NCBI GenBank assembly: GCA_001873185.1 | Contig: MNYQ01000089.1 | Span: 1-44,930 of the forward strand | From: Ignavibacteria bacterium CG2_30_36_16 | GTDB lineage: Bacteria > Bacteroidota > Ignavibacteria > Ignavibacteriales > Ignavibacteriaceae | Length of the DNA: 44,930 bases | Direction: 5' to 3' | Part shown: in pieces, positions 8,034-17,992 of the stretch | Numbering within the stretch: the first letter of the stretch is position 1 | Layout of the letters: each line of letters opens with the position of its first letter | Made by a program: the position numbers and the translations under genes | Notes under the pieces: generated by a model | Seen by the model: only the letters and a program-made list of their open reading frames with translations | The model's database searches: none | What the model was told of the DNA's origin: nothing

Positions 8034-8332
8034 TTATGCATTATTTGATTTTCTCATTAACAGAAATAAAAAGTTAATAATTCAATCGAAAAATTATTAA
8101 GCAAAATTTCATTTAATTTACACTCAAATGTAATAAAAGAATTAAGCATCTTAAATAGTCAAACCTTCGCCCTATTAAATACAATAAAGAGCAATCGACT
8201 GAGTGAGTAACGGGTTAGGATCCAATAATTGATTCTCTATTTCATGATATGCCATCACAATTCCGTCCTTGATTGCATAGAATGATTTCTATATTTTTAT
8301 ACCTTATTATTAGTGAAGAAATACGCAATCAA
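8034..8332. other. Divergent intergenic region
   Basis: About 300 AT-rich bases between the minus-strand exported protein and the M16 protease. Promoters for both must lie here, but I see no convincing -35/-10 pair, hairpin or repeat. Confidence 0.4.
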
Positions 8333-9589
8333 TTGAACATATACAAAAAAACAATCCTGTCTACCGGCATCAAAATTTTATCCGAAACTATCCCTTATGT
8401 AAAATCATTTTCACTTGGCTTTTGGTTTAACGTAGGATCGCGGGATGAAAACTCAAAGAACAATGGAATCAGTCATTTTATTGAACATATGCTTTTCAAG
8501 GGGACGCAAAAACGTTCTGCTCGAAAAATTGCCGATGAAATTGAATCGTGCGGCGGTTACCTCAACGCTTTTACTTCGAAGGAGCATACATGTTTTTATG
8601 GGCGCGGGCTTTCCGAGCATCTCCCCAAAACATTCAATGTGCTTGCAGATATGATTCAAAATCCATCGTTCAAACCTGTGGAAATAAAAAAGGAAGCCGG
8701 CGTTGTTATAGATGAGTTATGCGATATTGAGGATAATCCCGAAGAGTTAATTTTTGATAAGTTTGAGGAAATAATTTATTCGGGTAACCCGCTTAGCATG
8801 CCCATTATCGGAACTCAAAAAAATATTAAAAGTTTTTCTCAACTTGATCTTTTTAATTTCATAAAAGAGAAATATACCGCAAACAGGTTGATTATAGCCG
8901 CTTCCGGCTCGGTTGACCATGAGCAGATTGTTAAACTCACAGAAAAATTTTTATTAAAAGATTTGGGAACTTCGCCTTTGAAAAGAAGATATATTTCATC
9001 TCATGCGCTGCCTAACCGGCTTGAAATTATTGAGAAAGAAATACAGCAGGTTCATGCAATTATCGGCAGAACAACAAAGGGAAGCAAAGAAGATAAACGG
9101 GATGAAGCAGCCGTACTTGCTCAGCTTCTTGGAGAAGGCAGCAGTTCGCGTTTGTTTCAGGCAGTGAGAGAAAGAAATGGAATTGCCTATCAGGTCAACT
9201 CGTTTTTAAATTCGTTTTATGATATCTCATCTTTCGGTGTTTATCTTTCAACTAATGAAAAAATGATGGATAAAGCGTTAAGCATAATCATGAAGGAGTT
9301 TAAGAAACTCCGCGAAAAAAGAATTTCTGAACGTGAACTGAAAAAAGCGAAGGAATCACTCAAAGGGAGTTTTATTCTTCATCTTGAAAGCACAACCAAC
9401 AGGATGATGCGAATTGCTCAGAGCGAATTATATTTTAACAGAATAAAACATACCGATGAAATAATAAAAAGTATCGATGCCGTGACGGCAGATAATATAC
9501 TTGAACTTTCCAACCAGTTACTTGATGAAAATACTTTCATTAAACTTATAATAAAATCGAAAGATGCTATGATTCTTTCCGCCGCTTAA
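8333..9589 (+). CDS. M16 family zinc metallopeptidase (processing peptidase-like)
   Basis: About 418 residues. The N-terminal peptidase M16 domain carries the inverted zinc motif HFIEH (HxxEH, about residues 52-56) and the distal Glu in the EAGVVIDEL segment about 75 residues later. The C-terminal domain has the Arg/Tyr substrate-binding pair in SSRLFQAVRERNGIAYQV. This is the single-chain layout of bacterial processing-peptidase-like enzymes, which act as dimers on small peptides. TTG 8333 is preferred because the family homology begins right after it (Asn-Ile-Tyr-Lys-Lys-Thr). Upstream in-frame starts at 8273 (TTG) and 8282 (ATG) would add a hydrophobic 17-20 residue leader. It precedes an aminotransferase by 64 bases. 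Confidence 0.9.
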   Translation: MNIYKKTILSTGIKILSETIPYVKSFSLGFWFNVGSRDENSKNNGISHFIEHMLFKGTQKRSARKIADEIESCGGYLNAFTSKEHTCFYGRGLSEHLPKTFNVLADMIQNPSFKPVEIKKEAGVVIDELCDIEDNPEELIFDKFEEIIYSGNPLSMPIIGTQKNIKSFSQLDLFNFIKEKYTANRLIIAASGSVDHEQIVKLTEKFLLKDLGTSPLKRRYISSHALPNRLEIIEKEIQQVHAIIGRTTKGSKEDKRDEAAVLAQLLGEGSSSRLFQAVRERNGIAYQVNSFLNSFYDISSFGVYLSTNEKMMDKALSIIMKEFKKLREKRISERELKKAKESLKGSFILHLESTTNRMMRIAQSELYFNRIKHTDEIIKSIDAVTADNILELSNQLLDENTFIKLIIKSKDAMILSAA

Positions 9590-9653
9590 TTATAGTTTTA
9601 TTTATCTTTGCAGTAGTCTATGTAGTCTAATTAAATTTTTAACGGAGTAAAAA

Positions 9654-10874
9654 ATGGTAGAAAAAAAAATAATCCCGGCTATTAGAACAAACAATATAAC
9701 TTATGCAGTTCGTGACATTGTCGTCCTTGCTAATGAAGTTGCAAAGAGCGGTAAAGAAATGCTCTATTTAAATATCGGCGACCCAAACCTGTTTGATTTT
9801 GAACCGCCGCGCCACATGATAGAAGCGACTTACCAGGCAATGCTAAAAAATTTCAACGGGTATTCACCTTCTTCCGGAATTAAATCTGCAGTTGATGCAA
9901 TTGGTCTTGAAGCCGAGAAAAAAGGCATTAAAAATATTCGTGATATTTTTGTAACAACCGGAGCCAGCGAAGCAATTGATGTGTGTTTGACTGCTCTTGT
10001 AAACGAAGGCGAAAATGTTCTTACTCCCACGCCCGGTTACCCTCTTTATACCGCCATAGGAAGCAAACTTCAAACCATGGAAAATCCATATTACTTAAAT
10101 GAAGAAAACGATTGGCAGCCCGATATAGAGGACATTAAAAGTAAAATCAATAATAAAACGCGCGCTATAATTTTAATTAATCCGAATAATCCAACAGGCT
10201 CTAACTGCGCAACAGAAACATTAAAACAAATTGTCGAAATTGCTCTTCAGAATAATCTTGTAATTTTTGCAGATGAAATTTATGATAAACTTTTGATGGA
10301 CGGACAGAAGCATTTGTCTATCGCTTCCTTAAATAGCGATGCTTCTATAATTACGTTTGGCGGACTTTCAAAAAACTACATGGTCCCTGGATTCAGAATT
10401 GGCTGGGGAATTGTAAGCGGTAATCAATCCGTTCTAAAAGATTATATTGAAGCAATCAACAAACTTCTCCGTGCGCGTTTATCAGCTAATCATCCTGAAC
10501 AATACGGTATTCCGGTTGCGCTTGGGGGCGATCATTCACATTTAGAGCTTGCGATAGAAAAACTTACGCGCCGAAGAAATATGACCGTGGAAATGTTAAA
10601 TTCAATTCCCGGAATTTCTTGTGTAAAACCGGAAGGCGCTTTTTATGCATTCCCGCAGCTTCATATTAATCAGCCTGATAGCCAATGGGTTTCGGAACTT
10701 ATTAAAGAGACAGGTGTGGTTGTTGTCCCTGGTTCCGGATTTGGACAAAAGCCGGGCACGCAGCATTTTAGAGTTGTTTTTCTTCCACAGGATGAAGTGC
10801 TTGAAAAAGCATATAAAAGTATAGCTTTATTCATGAGTAAATTTCTTGAAAAATATGAAAATTCAGGATCATAA
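9654..10874 (+). CDS. Class I/II pyridoxal-phosphate aminotransferase (AlaA/AspC-like)
   Basis: A 406-residue fold-type I aminotransferase. Visible landmarks are LNIGDP near the N-terminus, the NPNNPTG loop with the Asn that contacts the cofactor, FADEIY with the Asp that binds the pyridine nitrogen, and SKNYMVPGFRIGW with the Schiff-base Lys. The C-terminal substrate Arg lies in the HFRVVFLP segment. The overall pattern resembles alanine or aspartate transaminases that move amino groups between an amino acid and 2-oxoglutarate. The exact substrate cannot be read from sequence. A GGAG motif at 9641-9644 supports the ATG. Neighbours give no pathway hint. Confidence 0.9.
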   Translation: MVEKKIIPAIRTNNITYAVRDIVVLANEVAKSGKEMLYLNIGDPNLFDFEPPRHMIEATYQAMLKNFNGYSPSSGIKSAVDAIGLEAEKKGIKNIRDIFVTTGASEAIDVCLTALVNEGENVLTPTPGYPLYTAIGSKLQTMENPYYLNEENDWQPDIEDIKSKINNKTRAIILINPNNPTGSNCATETLKQIVEIALQNNLVIFADEIYDKLLMDGQKHLSIASLNSDASIITFGGLSKNYMVPGFRIGWGIVSGNQSVLKDYIEAINKLLRARLSANHPEQYGIPVALGGDHSHLELAIEKLTRRRNMTVEMLNSIPGISCVKPEGAFYAFPQLHINQPDSQWVSELIKETGVVVVPGSGFGQKPGTQHFRVVFLPQDEVLEKAYKSIALFMSKFLEKYENSGS

Positions 10875-11056
10875 AACTAATTGACTTTTCGTCACGGAGA
10901 ATTAAGAGGCAATAAATTGTCGCCGGATAATCTATTTGAAATGTGTATAGATCGATAAATCACACTTAGTATTATTTATAGGATTTTTTTAGATTTAACA
11001 CTCGAATTTATAAAATTTATGAAATTAAAAATCTTAGTAGTTGTTAAGGATTTGTG

Positions 11057-12739
11057 ATGCCAAAATTAATTATTGATGGACAGGAAATAGAATTTCAACA
11101 AGGACAGACTGTAATACAGGCTGCACTTAAACATGGAATTGATATTCCTCACTTTTGCTGGCACCCTAAACTTTCGGTCTCGGGCAACTGCCGGGTTTGC
11201 CTGGTTGAAATAGAAAAAATGCCCAAGCTTGTAATAGCCTGCTCTACTCTTGCCTCTGAAGGAATGATTGTTCATACACAATCCGAAAAAACGCTTGCCG
11301 CCCGCAATGCAGTTATGGAATTTATACTTATCAATCATCCTCTTGATTGCCCAATTTGCGATGAAGCCGGTGAGTGTAAACTTCAGGATTACGCTTATCA
11401 GCACAGCCCGGGTGAAAGCCGTTTTGTTGAAGAAAAACAACATAAAGATAAACGCGTCCCGGTCGGTCCTTTTGTTATGCTGGATGTGGAAAGGTGTATT
11501 ATGTGCTCGCGTTGTATTCGTTTTTGCGATGAAATTGCTAAAGACCCGGAATTAACTTTTACTAAAAGAGGCGATAGAGTTACATTAGCAACTTACCCGG
11601 GCAGAGAAATGGATAACCCTTATTCATTAAACACAACAGATATATGTCCGGTTGGAGCATTAACTAATCGCGACTTCCGCTTCCATGCCCGTGTTTGGGA
11701 TATGTCTTCCACAAAATCAATCTGCACAGGATGTGCCCGCGGATGTAATACAGAAGTTTGGGTGCGCAACAACGAAATAATGCGATTAACCCCGCGCTAC
11801 AATGAAGAAGTTAATAGCTATTGGATGTGCGATAGCGGCAGGTTAAACACATGGAAATTTGTAAATGCAGAAGACCGGGTAAATAGTCCGCAGCTACGCC
11901 GGGATGGGTTGCTCGTTAAGGTTGGTTGGGATGAAGCCTTTTCTGCAGCCGCTTCAGAAATAAAATTAATAGGGAAGGAAGAAATAGCATTCATCGGCTC
12001 TGCATTTGCTACAAATGAAGACAATTATGTTTTTGCCAAATTTGCTAAATCAGTATTTGGAAGTAAACACTTAGATTTTATTCGTTATACAGATCCCTCT
12101 TTCGGCGATGACATCTTGAGAAGGAACGATATAACTCCAAATTCTCTTGGCGCCGAACTTTCCGGTGTTGCCCCTTCTAAATCGGGAAAAAATATTTATG
12201 AGATAATTGAAGGAATAAAAACAGGAAAAATTAAGGCTCTGTTCGTCATGGAAGATGATCCGGTTGCTGCATACTCCGAATTAGAAAGTTTGTTTTCAAA
12301 ACTTGATTTGTTAATTGTTCATGCAACTAATTATAATAAGACAACACAACTTGCCGATATAGTTTTTCCCGCTGCAACATTCGCAGAAAAAAATGGTACA
12401 ATGGTCAACTTCAAGAGAGTAATTCAAAGATTAAGACCTGCAACTTCTACAATAGAACTTGACCGTTCACTCAACGGTATGAGTATGAGCAGGCTTGATA
12501 AATTCGGAACTAAATTCGACAAATGGGCTCAGAGCACAAAACGTGATGCACGCCCATCATGGAAAATCTTAACCGGACTTGCAGCGGCACTTGGAACAAA
12601 ATATAAATATCAAATTGCTGAAGATGTATTCGAAGAATTAGCTTCGGCAGTTGATGCTTTCCGCGGTATTAATTATGATGATATCGGTGAGATCGGTATA
12701 AAAATAAAAAAAGAATTTACCGCAGTAGAAAAAGTTTAA
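11057..12739 (+). CDS. nuoG: NADH-quinone oxidoreductase subunit G
   Basis: This 560-residue iron-sulfur subunit belongs to the peripheral arm of complex I. It has an N-terminal 2Fe-2S ferredoxin domain (Cys at FCWH, NCRVC and IAC), an HxxxC motif in HPLDCPICDEAGEC (cluster N5) and CIMCSRCIRFC with a later Cys-Pro (cluster N4). CTGCARGC with a distant Cys matches the N7-type motif present only in some lineages. The molybdopterin-oxidoreductase-like C-terminal part is short; E. coli NuoG is about 900 residues. AAGGA at 11046-11050 favours ATG 11057 over the GTG just before it. nuoH follows after 17 bases. Confidence 0.95.
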   Translation: MPKLIIDGQEIEFQQGQTVIQAALKHGIDIPHFCWHPKLSVSGNCRVCLVEIEKMPKLVIACSTLASEGMIVHTQSEKTLAARNAVMEFILINHPLDCPICDEAGECKLQDYAYQHSPGESRFVEEKQHKDKRVPVGPFVMLDVERCIMCSRCIRFCDEIAKDPELTFTKRGDRVTLATYPGREMDNPYSLNTTDICPVGALTNRDFRFHARVWDMSSTKSICTGCARGCNTEVWVRNNEIMRLTPRYNEEVNSYWMCDSGRLNTWKFVNAEDRVNSPQLRRDGLLVKVGWDEAFSAAASEIKLIGKEEIAFIGSAFATNEDNYVFAKFAKSVFGSKHLDFIRYTDPSFGDDILRRNDITPNSLGAELSGVAPSKSGKNIYEIIEGIKTGKIKALFVMEDDPVAAYSELESLFSKLDLLIVHATNYNKTTQLADIVFPAATFAEKNGTMVNFKRVIQRLRPATSTIELDRSLNGMSMSRLDKFGTKFDKWAQSTKRDARPSWKILTGLAAALGTKYKYQIAEDVFEELASAVDAFRGINYDDIGEIGIKIKKEFTAVEKV

Positions 12740-12756
12740 TGGAGCTTGAGTAAAAC

Positions 12757-13794
12757 ATGAGTACTTGGGAAATAGTAATTTTTACGCTTATTAAGATACT
12801 TGTCATCTTTACAATAATGATGCTTACAGTATCTTATCTTGTTTATTTCGAAAGAAGAATTAGCGCCTGGACGCAGAACCGTCTCGGTCCTAACCGTGTG
12901 GGATGGGAAGGCGTGCTTCAACCTTTTGCAGATGTATTTAAACTTTTGCTCAAAGAAGATATTGTCCCGGAACAAGCCGAAAAAAAAATTCATTCACTTG
13001 CTCCTGTGATAGCACTATTTGTGGCGTTCACAACTTATGCGGTAATCCCAATTGGTCCTTCCTTCAATTTCTTCGATTATAACATTTCACTCGTTGTTGC
13101 CGATGTTAATATGGGAATTTTATACGTATTAGCTTTAACATCCCTTGGTGTTTATGCTATTACACTTGCGGGCTGGTCATCCGGTAGTAAATATTCTTTA
13201 TTAGGCGGAATCCGTTCTTCAGCCCAAATGATTTCTTATGAAATTTCGATGGGCTTCTCAGTCGGCGGAGTAATTTTATTATCAGAATCACTTAGACCTA
13301 TTGCAATTGTCGAAAGCCAGGGCTTATGGATGTGGAATGCGTGGATTCAACCGATTGGATTTATTACTTTTTTAGTTTCCGCCTTTGCAGAAACAAACAG
13401 ACTGCCTTTCGATTTACCGGAAGCCGAACCTGAATTGGTTGGCGGCTTTCATACGGAATATAGCAGTATGAAATTTGCCGGATTTTTCCTGGCTGAATAC
13501 GCGAACATGATTATTTCCAGCGCCTTAATTATTACTTTGTACCTGGGTGGTTATCAAATACCATTTATTGATATTACAACTCTCGGTCTTGCTCATTGGT
13601 TCGAAGTGCTGATTTACATTACTGCTTTCTTTTTCAAGATGGGCGCATTGTTGTTTTTCTTTCTCTGGGTACGCTGGACTATTCCGCGTTTTAGGTATGA
13701 TCAATTAATGAACCTCGGTTGGAAAGTAATGTTTCCTTTAGCTTTGCTCAATATTATTTGGGTTGCGGTTCTAATTATGGTTTTTAACTTGTAA
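12757..13794 (+). CDS. nuoH: NADH-quinone oxidoreductase subunit H
   Basis: A 345-residue polytopic membrane protein with about eight helices. It joins the peripheral and membrane arms of complex I and forms part of the quinone channel. Seen in the sequence: YFERRISAWTQNRLGPNRVG near the N-terminus, the acidic loop FAETNRLPFDLPEAEPELVGGFHTEY in the middle, and a WVRWTIPRFRYDQLM block near the end, all diagnostic for NuoH. TGGAGC upstream serves as ribosome binding site. It is the middle gene of the nuoGHI trio. Confidence 0.97.
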   Translation: MSTWEIVIFTLIKILVIFTIMMLTVSYLVYFERRISAWTQNRLGPNRVGWEGVLQPFADVFKLLLKEDIVPEQAEKKIHSLAPVIALFVAFTTYAVIPIGPSFNFFDYNISLVVADVNMGILYVLALTSLGVYAITLAGWSSGSKYSLLGGIRSSAQMISYEISMGFSVGGVILLSESLRPIAIVESQGLWMWNAWIQPIGFITFLVSAFAETNRLPFDLPEAEPELVGGFHTEYSSMKFAGFFLAEYANMIISSALIITLYLGGYQIPFIDITTLGLAHWFEVLIYITAFFFKMGALLFFFLWVRWTIPRFRYDQLMNLGWKVMFPLALLNIIWVAVLIMVFNL

Positions 13795-13850
13795 AAAAAA
13801 TAAAGTAGTGGATAAATATTTTAATGAAATATTAATCCTATGGAGATTTG

Positions 13851-14345
13851 ATGGCTGAAAGAATAAGAAAAGAAGATCTAAATTTTTTAGAAAGGTTGTA
13901 CATCCCTGAAATAGTTAAGGGCTTAGCTTTAACATTAAAGGTTATGTTCAAACCTAAGTTTACTATGGAATATCCGGAAGTAAAATTTATTCCACCGTCA
14001 TCTTATAGGGGCAGACCTGTGCTCGTTATGGAAGAAGATGGAACCGAAAGATGCGTTGCATGTGGATTGTGCTCACGCGTTTGTCCGCCGCTTGCAATCC
14101 AGGTTCAAGCAGCCGAAACAGAAAGTGAAAAAGAGAGATATCCCGAAAAGTTTGAAATTAATATGATTCGATGTATATTCTGTGGGTTTTGTGAAGAAGT
14201 TTGTCCCGAAGAAGCAATTGTGATGAGTAAAGATTACGAGTTGGCATTTACCAACCGGGAAGATGCACTTTATGGCAAAGAAAAATTGCTTGTCCCTGTG
14301 CATCAGCTTCAAGACAGAATTGATTTTCTGCGTAATTATAAATAG
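13851..14345 (+). CDS. nuoI: NADH-quinone oxidoreductase subunit I
   Basis: A 164-residue ferredoxin-type subunit with two 4Fe-4S motifs, [12 protein letters not shown] and [12 protein letters not shown]. These hold clusters N6a and N6b, which pass electrons towards N2 and quinone. An amphipathic N-terminal helix lies against the membrane. GGAG at 13842-13845 places the start at ATG 13851 rather than the adjacent TTG. No nuoJ-N genes follow: the next gene encodes an exported T9SS protein, so the rest of complex I must lie elsewhere. Confidence 0.95.
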   Translation: MAERIRKEDLNFLERLYIPEIVKGLALTLKVMFKPKFTMEYPEVKFIPPSSYRGRPVLVMEEDGTERCVACGLCSRVCPPLAIQVQAAETESEKERYPEKFEINMIRCIFCGFCEEVCPEEAIVMSKDYELAFTNREDALYGKEKLLVPVHQLQDRIDFLRNYK

Positions 14346-14379
14346 ATAGAAAGTAGCCGGTTCAGATTTAACTGGATTT

Positions 14380-16062
14380 ATGCAAAGAAAAATCAATATA
14401 TTATTAGCAGTGCTTTTACTTACTTGTTTTGTTAACGCACGTCCTTTTGAGGAGAACTATAAATTAGTTTATCCCAAAGTAATACCTTTTAATAGCCAGT
14501 TTGATGTTTCACTCGTAACGTATAATTCTTTCTCCGAGGCAGATGAATTGCAAATATTCATTGCCCCCGATCCCAGAATATTTATTTCGGGGGTTTTACT
14601 TCGTACACTTTCAGAGGAAACCTCCTTCAACACTGTAAATGATTATCTTTCAAACTATGAGGGGAATGTTTATTCCTTTTCAATCAAATTGAAAGATTCT
14701 TCACTATCGCCGGGTAATTTTTTTCAATTACTATTCACATTTAAAACCGAAACCAGCGAAAATTCCCTTTTAAGGTTTTATGGGATATTTAAAAAAGAAG
14801 GTAAAGTTATCGGTTTTCTCAACAGTTCACACCCAACCGATGAGAATAAAGAAAGATTTATAACGGCACATTTAAAGTTTTACAAACCTCAAAAAAATGC
14901 CGGAAGGGCTTTACTATTAGAAAAAAAGAGCCACCTTTCTTTTTCGATTGATAAACTTCCAGTGAAAAGATTATTAAGTGAATTCTGGCTAAGGATAGGC
15001 GAACCAGGGCAAGAGGTTTTGACAGTTAGAAATACCTTAACTGGACAAAAAGAATTTGTCCTTAAGGTTAATGAATTTCAGATGCTTCACCCAAAAGTTG
15101 AATCCGCATCGCTCGAATTTTTAGCACCGTATTTTATAGGAAGAAAAACTTGGTCGCATATTTCTATTTTATTTTCAACCGAAAAAAATACAGCAAACTT
15201 TTATTGCGATAAAATTTTATTTGCTAAAATAAAATTTACCTCTTTGTTGTCTGCCGGTAATTATGAGTTTAGTTTTAATGGAAATGAAAATGATAAAAAA
15301 TTCTCCATAGATTTACTTCGCTTTATCGATTTAAATAATACTCTTGATGTCGCTTTCTTGAACAAGAATTATAATGATTTTAGTGCCGACTCATCTTCAG
15401 TTATAGTCGCTTTTAAATTTGATGAACCGCTTCAAGATTATGTAGATAAAAATAATTATTCGGTGATATTTGAAAACCCGCAGTACGTTAAATCAACCGC
15501 CCCTATTTTTACGCGCGCGCCGGAACTGAATATCGAATTTTTAAGCAACGCATATGAATTAAGCTGGACTGGTGGAGATTATAAGCAGGCGGAAAAGTAC
15601 GATCTTGAAAAATCGATTGACAATAAAAGTTTTCAAACTATTTTTTCGGTGCAGGCAGACAATTCTGCAGGTGCAGAGTATTCATATATTGATGCAATCG
15701 AGGCGAATGCCGAAATTGTTTATTACCGGGTTAGGCAGGCAAATTATGATGGTGCTAATGTTTATTCGGCTCAAATAAAAGTTGGGCAAGGCGAAAGTGA
15801 ACCTATAATATTAGCTCAAAATTTTCCGAATCCATTCAATCCTAAAACAAGTATTGAGTTTGAACTTCTTAAAGATTCGGAAGTTAATATTACAATTTAC
15901 AATCTTGAAGGACAGCAAGTTACAAAATTATTTCAAGGGCAGCTTTCTAAAGGAGTCCACAAATTTACTTTTGATGGCTCCGGTTTAACCTCAGGAATAT
16001 ATCTTTATAAAGTTACTACTCCATCTTTCAACACTACACGCAAAATGGTTCTTACCAAATGA
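14380..16062 (+). CDS. Exported protein with T9SS type A sorting domain
   Basis: A 560-residue protein with an N-terminal signal peptide (about 1-20: basic, then Leu-Leu-Ala-Val-Leu-Leu-Leu). A beta-rich central region has a LamG-like stretch around Trp-Ser-His-Ile-Ser-Ile-Leu-Phe. A fibronectin-like segment follows (about 383-470, ending Tyr-Tyr-Arg-Val-Arg-Gln), then the sorting domain (about 478-560) with NFPNPFNPKT, an EVNITIYNLEGQQV strand and the closing LTSGIYLYKV and RKMVLTK. It should be secreted by type IX secretion and perhaps anchored on the surface. No enzyme motif is visible, so binding or adhesion is possible. It begins 34 bases after nuoI, but the genes are functionally unrelated. 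Confidence 0.85.
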   Translation: MQRKINILLAVLLLTCFVNARPFEENYKLVYPKVIPFNSQFDVSLVTYNSFSEADELQIFIAPDPRIFISGVLLRTLSEETSFNTVNDYLSNYEGNVYSFSIKLKDSSLSPGNFFQLLFTFKTETSENSLLRFYGIFKKEGKVIGFLNSSHPTDENKERFITAHLKFYKPQKNAGRALLLEKKSHLSFSIDKLPVKRLLSEFWLRIGEPGQEVLTVRNTLTGQKEFVLKVNEFQMLHPKVESASLEFLAPYFIGRKTWSHISILFSTEKNTANFYCDKILFAKIKFTSLLSAGNYEFSFNGNENDKKFSIDLLRFIDLNNTLDVAFLNKNYNDFSADSSSVIVAFKFDEPLQDYVDKNNYSVIFENPQYVKSTAPIFTRAPELNIEFLSNAYELSWTGGDYKQAEKYDLEKSIDNKSFQTIFSVQADNSAGAEYSYIDAIEANAEIVYYRVRQANYDGANVYSAQIKVGQGESEPIILAQNFPNPFNPKTSIEFELLKDSEVNITIYNLEGQQVTKLFQGQLSKGVHKFTFDGSGLTSGIYLYKVTTPSFNTTRKMVLTK

Positions 16063-16135
16063 TTTCCTTTATTTTGGTAATTGGATTTTTTTAGTATTTT
16101 TTAATAAACACTTATTTAATACTTGAAAGGGAACT

Positions 16136-17674
16136 ATGCTTTCGAGAGTATTTTCAAGTTCGACATATGGTATCGATGCTTTTATTGTTGAAGTTGAAAC
16201 AAATGTAGAAAAAAACATTCCTTCTTTTGTAATTGTTGGTTTACCAGATAATGCAGTAAAAGAAAGCCGTGAGCGTGTAAGCGCTGCAATAAAAAATAGC
16301 GGATTCGATTTTCAGGCAAAAAAAATTACCGTTAATCTTGCACCTGCTGATATAAAAAAAGAAGGCAGCGCCTTCGACCTTCCCCTTGCTATTGGACTTC
16401 TTGCAGCTAACGATATAGTTTCTAATAATCTATTAGACGATTCAGTTATTCTTGGTGAGCTTTCGCTTGATGGCAGGCTTCGCCCCGTCCGTGGGGGATT
16501 GCCAATTGCAGTAGAAGCTAAAAAGAGGGGATTAAAAAGAGTTATTCTACCACTCGAATCTGCTCCCGAAGCATCAATTGTTGATGGAATAGAAGTATAC
16601 GGATTTGAATTTTTTGAAGAAGTAGTAAAGTTTTTAAATGGTGAGCTTCAGAAAGAAAAAGTTTACACAGATAAAGAAGCATTATTTTCTCAGGTTAATA
16701 AATATCAACTCGACTTTTCAGACGTAAAAGGGCAGGAAAATGTTAAACGGGCGCTTGAAGTTGCTGCGGCAGGAAGCCACAATATTTTGATGATTGGTCC
16801 GCCCGGGTCCGGGAAAACAATGCTTGCCAAGCGATTGCCAACCATACTGCCTCCTTTGACTTTCGAAGAAGCGTTGGAAACAACAAAAATACATTCGGTC
16901 GCTGGAATTCTACAAAAAGAAAAAGCCCTTATTACGGAAAGACCATTCAGAAGCCCGCACCACACAGTAAGCGATGCAGCTCTTGTCGGCGGCGGTTCAT
17001 TCCCCAGACCGGGAGAAGTTTCTTATGCTCATCACGGTGTTTTATTTTTAGATGAACTACCCGAATTTAAAAAAAATGTGCTCGAAGTTTTAAGACAACC
17101 TCTTGAAGACGCACGCGTTACCGTAAGCCGCTCAAAATTATCACTCGAATTTCCGGCTAATTTTATGCTTGCTGCAGCGATGAATCCTTGCCCGTGCGGA
17201 TTTTTTACCGATCCCCAAAAACAATGTACATGCACTCCGCCTCAAATTCAAAAGTATATGGCAAGAATTTCTGGACCGCTGTTGGACAGAATTGACATTC
17301 ACATTGAAGTTCCTGCGGTCAAATATAAAGAGTTGGCGGGGCACGTGAAGGGAGAAACCTCAAATGAAATTAGAGAAAGAGTAATTAAAGCAAGAAAAAT
17401 ACAATTACAGAGATTCTTCAACATTAAACATATTTTTAATAATGCAGACATGGGTACAAAAGAAGTTCGGCAATATTGTGCTCTTGATAATGCAGGTTCC
17501 GAACTCTTAAAAATGGCGATGACAAAATTGGGATTATCTGCTCGTGCTTATGACAGAATTTTAAAAGTCAGCCGTACAATTGCTGATTTGGAAGGGGTGA
17601 GCAATATACTTTCCCAGCATATTAGCGAAGCCATTCAATACCGAAGTTTAGATCGAGAACTCTGGAAACATTAA
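16136..17674 (+). CDS. yifB: YifB/ComM-family magnesium-chelatase-like AAA+ ATPase
   Basis: At 512 residues it has the standard length. An N-terminal ChlI-like domain (about 20-150) includes [20 protein letters not shown]. The AAA+ core has Walker A GPPGSGKT (about 222-229), Walker [10 protein letters not shown], a Cys-rich insertion (NPCPCGFF, then QCTCTP) and the sensor segment [17 protein letters not shown]-terminal Mg-chelatase domain closes the protein. In Haemophilus and Vibrio, ComM is a hexameric helicase that extends branch migration during natural transformation; the role here is inferred. It lies just upstream of the tRNA cluster, which has its own promoter. Confidence 0.95.
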   Translation: MLSRVFSSSTYGIDAFIVEVETNVEKNIPSFVIVGLPDNAVKESRERVSAAIKNSGFDFQAKKITVNLAPADIKKEGSAFDLPLAIGLLAANDIVSNNLLDDSVILGELSLDGRLRPVRGGLPIAVEAKKRGLKRVILPLESAPEASIVDGIEVYGFEFFEEVVKFLNGELQKEKVYTDKEALFSQVNKYQLDFSDVKGQENVKRALEVAAAGSHNILMIGPPGSGKTMLAKRLPTILPPLTFEEALETTKIHSVAGILQKEKALITERPFRSPHHTVSDAALVGGGSFPRPGEVSYAHHGVLFLDELPEFKKNVLEVLRQPLEDARVTVSRSKLSLEFPANFMLAAAMNPCPCGFFTDPQKQCTCTPPQIQKYMARISGPLLDRIDIHIEVPAVKYKELAGHVKGETSNEIRERVIKARKIQLQRFFNIKHIFNNADMGTKEVRQYCALDNAGSELLKMAMTKLGLSARAYDRILKVSRTIADLEGVSNILSQHISEAIQYRSLDRELWKH

Positions 17675-17781
17675 CCTTTGCAGAAAAAGTATTTAAAAAG
17701 GTGTTTTTTTATTAAAATAATTTCTCGATATTCACCACCCCTGTTTTTAGAATTACTATTTTACAAACTTGTACTGAATAT

Positions 17782-17810
17782 TTGCTTTTCTGTTAGAATA
17801 AAAATATATT
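17782..17810 (+). promoter_or_regulatory. Sigma-70-type promoter for the tRNA/secE/nusG cluster
   Basis: TTGCTT (17782-17787) and TATATT (17805-17810) are separated by exactly 17 bases. A start site about seven bases downstream would leave a leader of roughly a dozen bases before tRNA-Tyr at 17830, a fitting length for a stable-RNA transcript. The -10 hexamer is identical to that of the rpsL promoter. Confidence 0.6.
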
Positions 17811-17829
17811 TGTTGCTCGTTTTTTATTC

Positions 17830-17913
17830 GGGCGGACGCCGGAGTTGGAGAGCCGGGGCGGACTGTAAATCCGTTGGCAAACGCCTTTGGGGGTTCGAAT
17901 CCCTCGCCGCCCA
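17830..17913 (+). tRNA. tRNA-Tyr (anticodon GTA)
   Basis: An 84-nt class II tRNA. It has a D-stem CCGG/CCGG, an anticodon stem GCGGA/TCCGT with loop CTGTAAA (anticodon 17865-17867), and a 14-nt variable arm with a GGC/GCC stem. The T-arm has loop TTCGAAT. The acceptor stem pairs six of seven positions, but position 7 is an A-G mismatch, and position 8 is C instead of the near-universal T. CCA is not encoded (ACA follows). First of four tRNAs in the order Tyr-Gly-Thr-Trp upstream of secE-nusG. Confidence 0.9.
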
Positions 17914-17992
17914 CAAAATTTTTAATAATTATGAGAAATTATCTCTAATTATTTTCTGCGAATAGACAGAAAAGCCATTTATTCTTTTGAAT

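Noticed and set aside
17678-17965. 95-codon open frame over tRNA-Tyr
   Set aside because: It spans the promoter and the whole tRNA and has no recognisable protein features.
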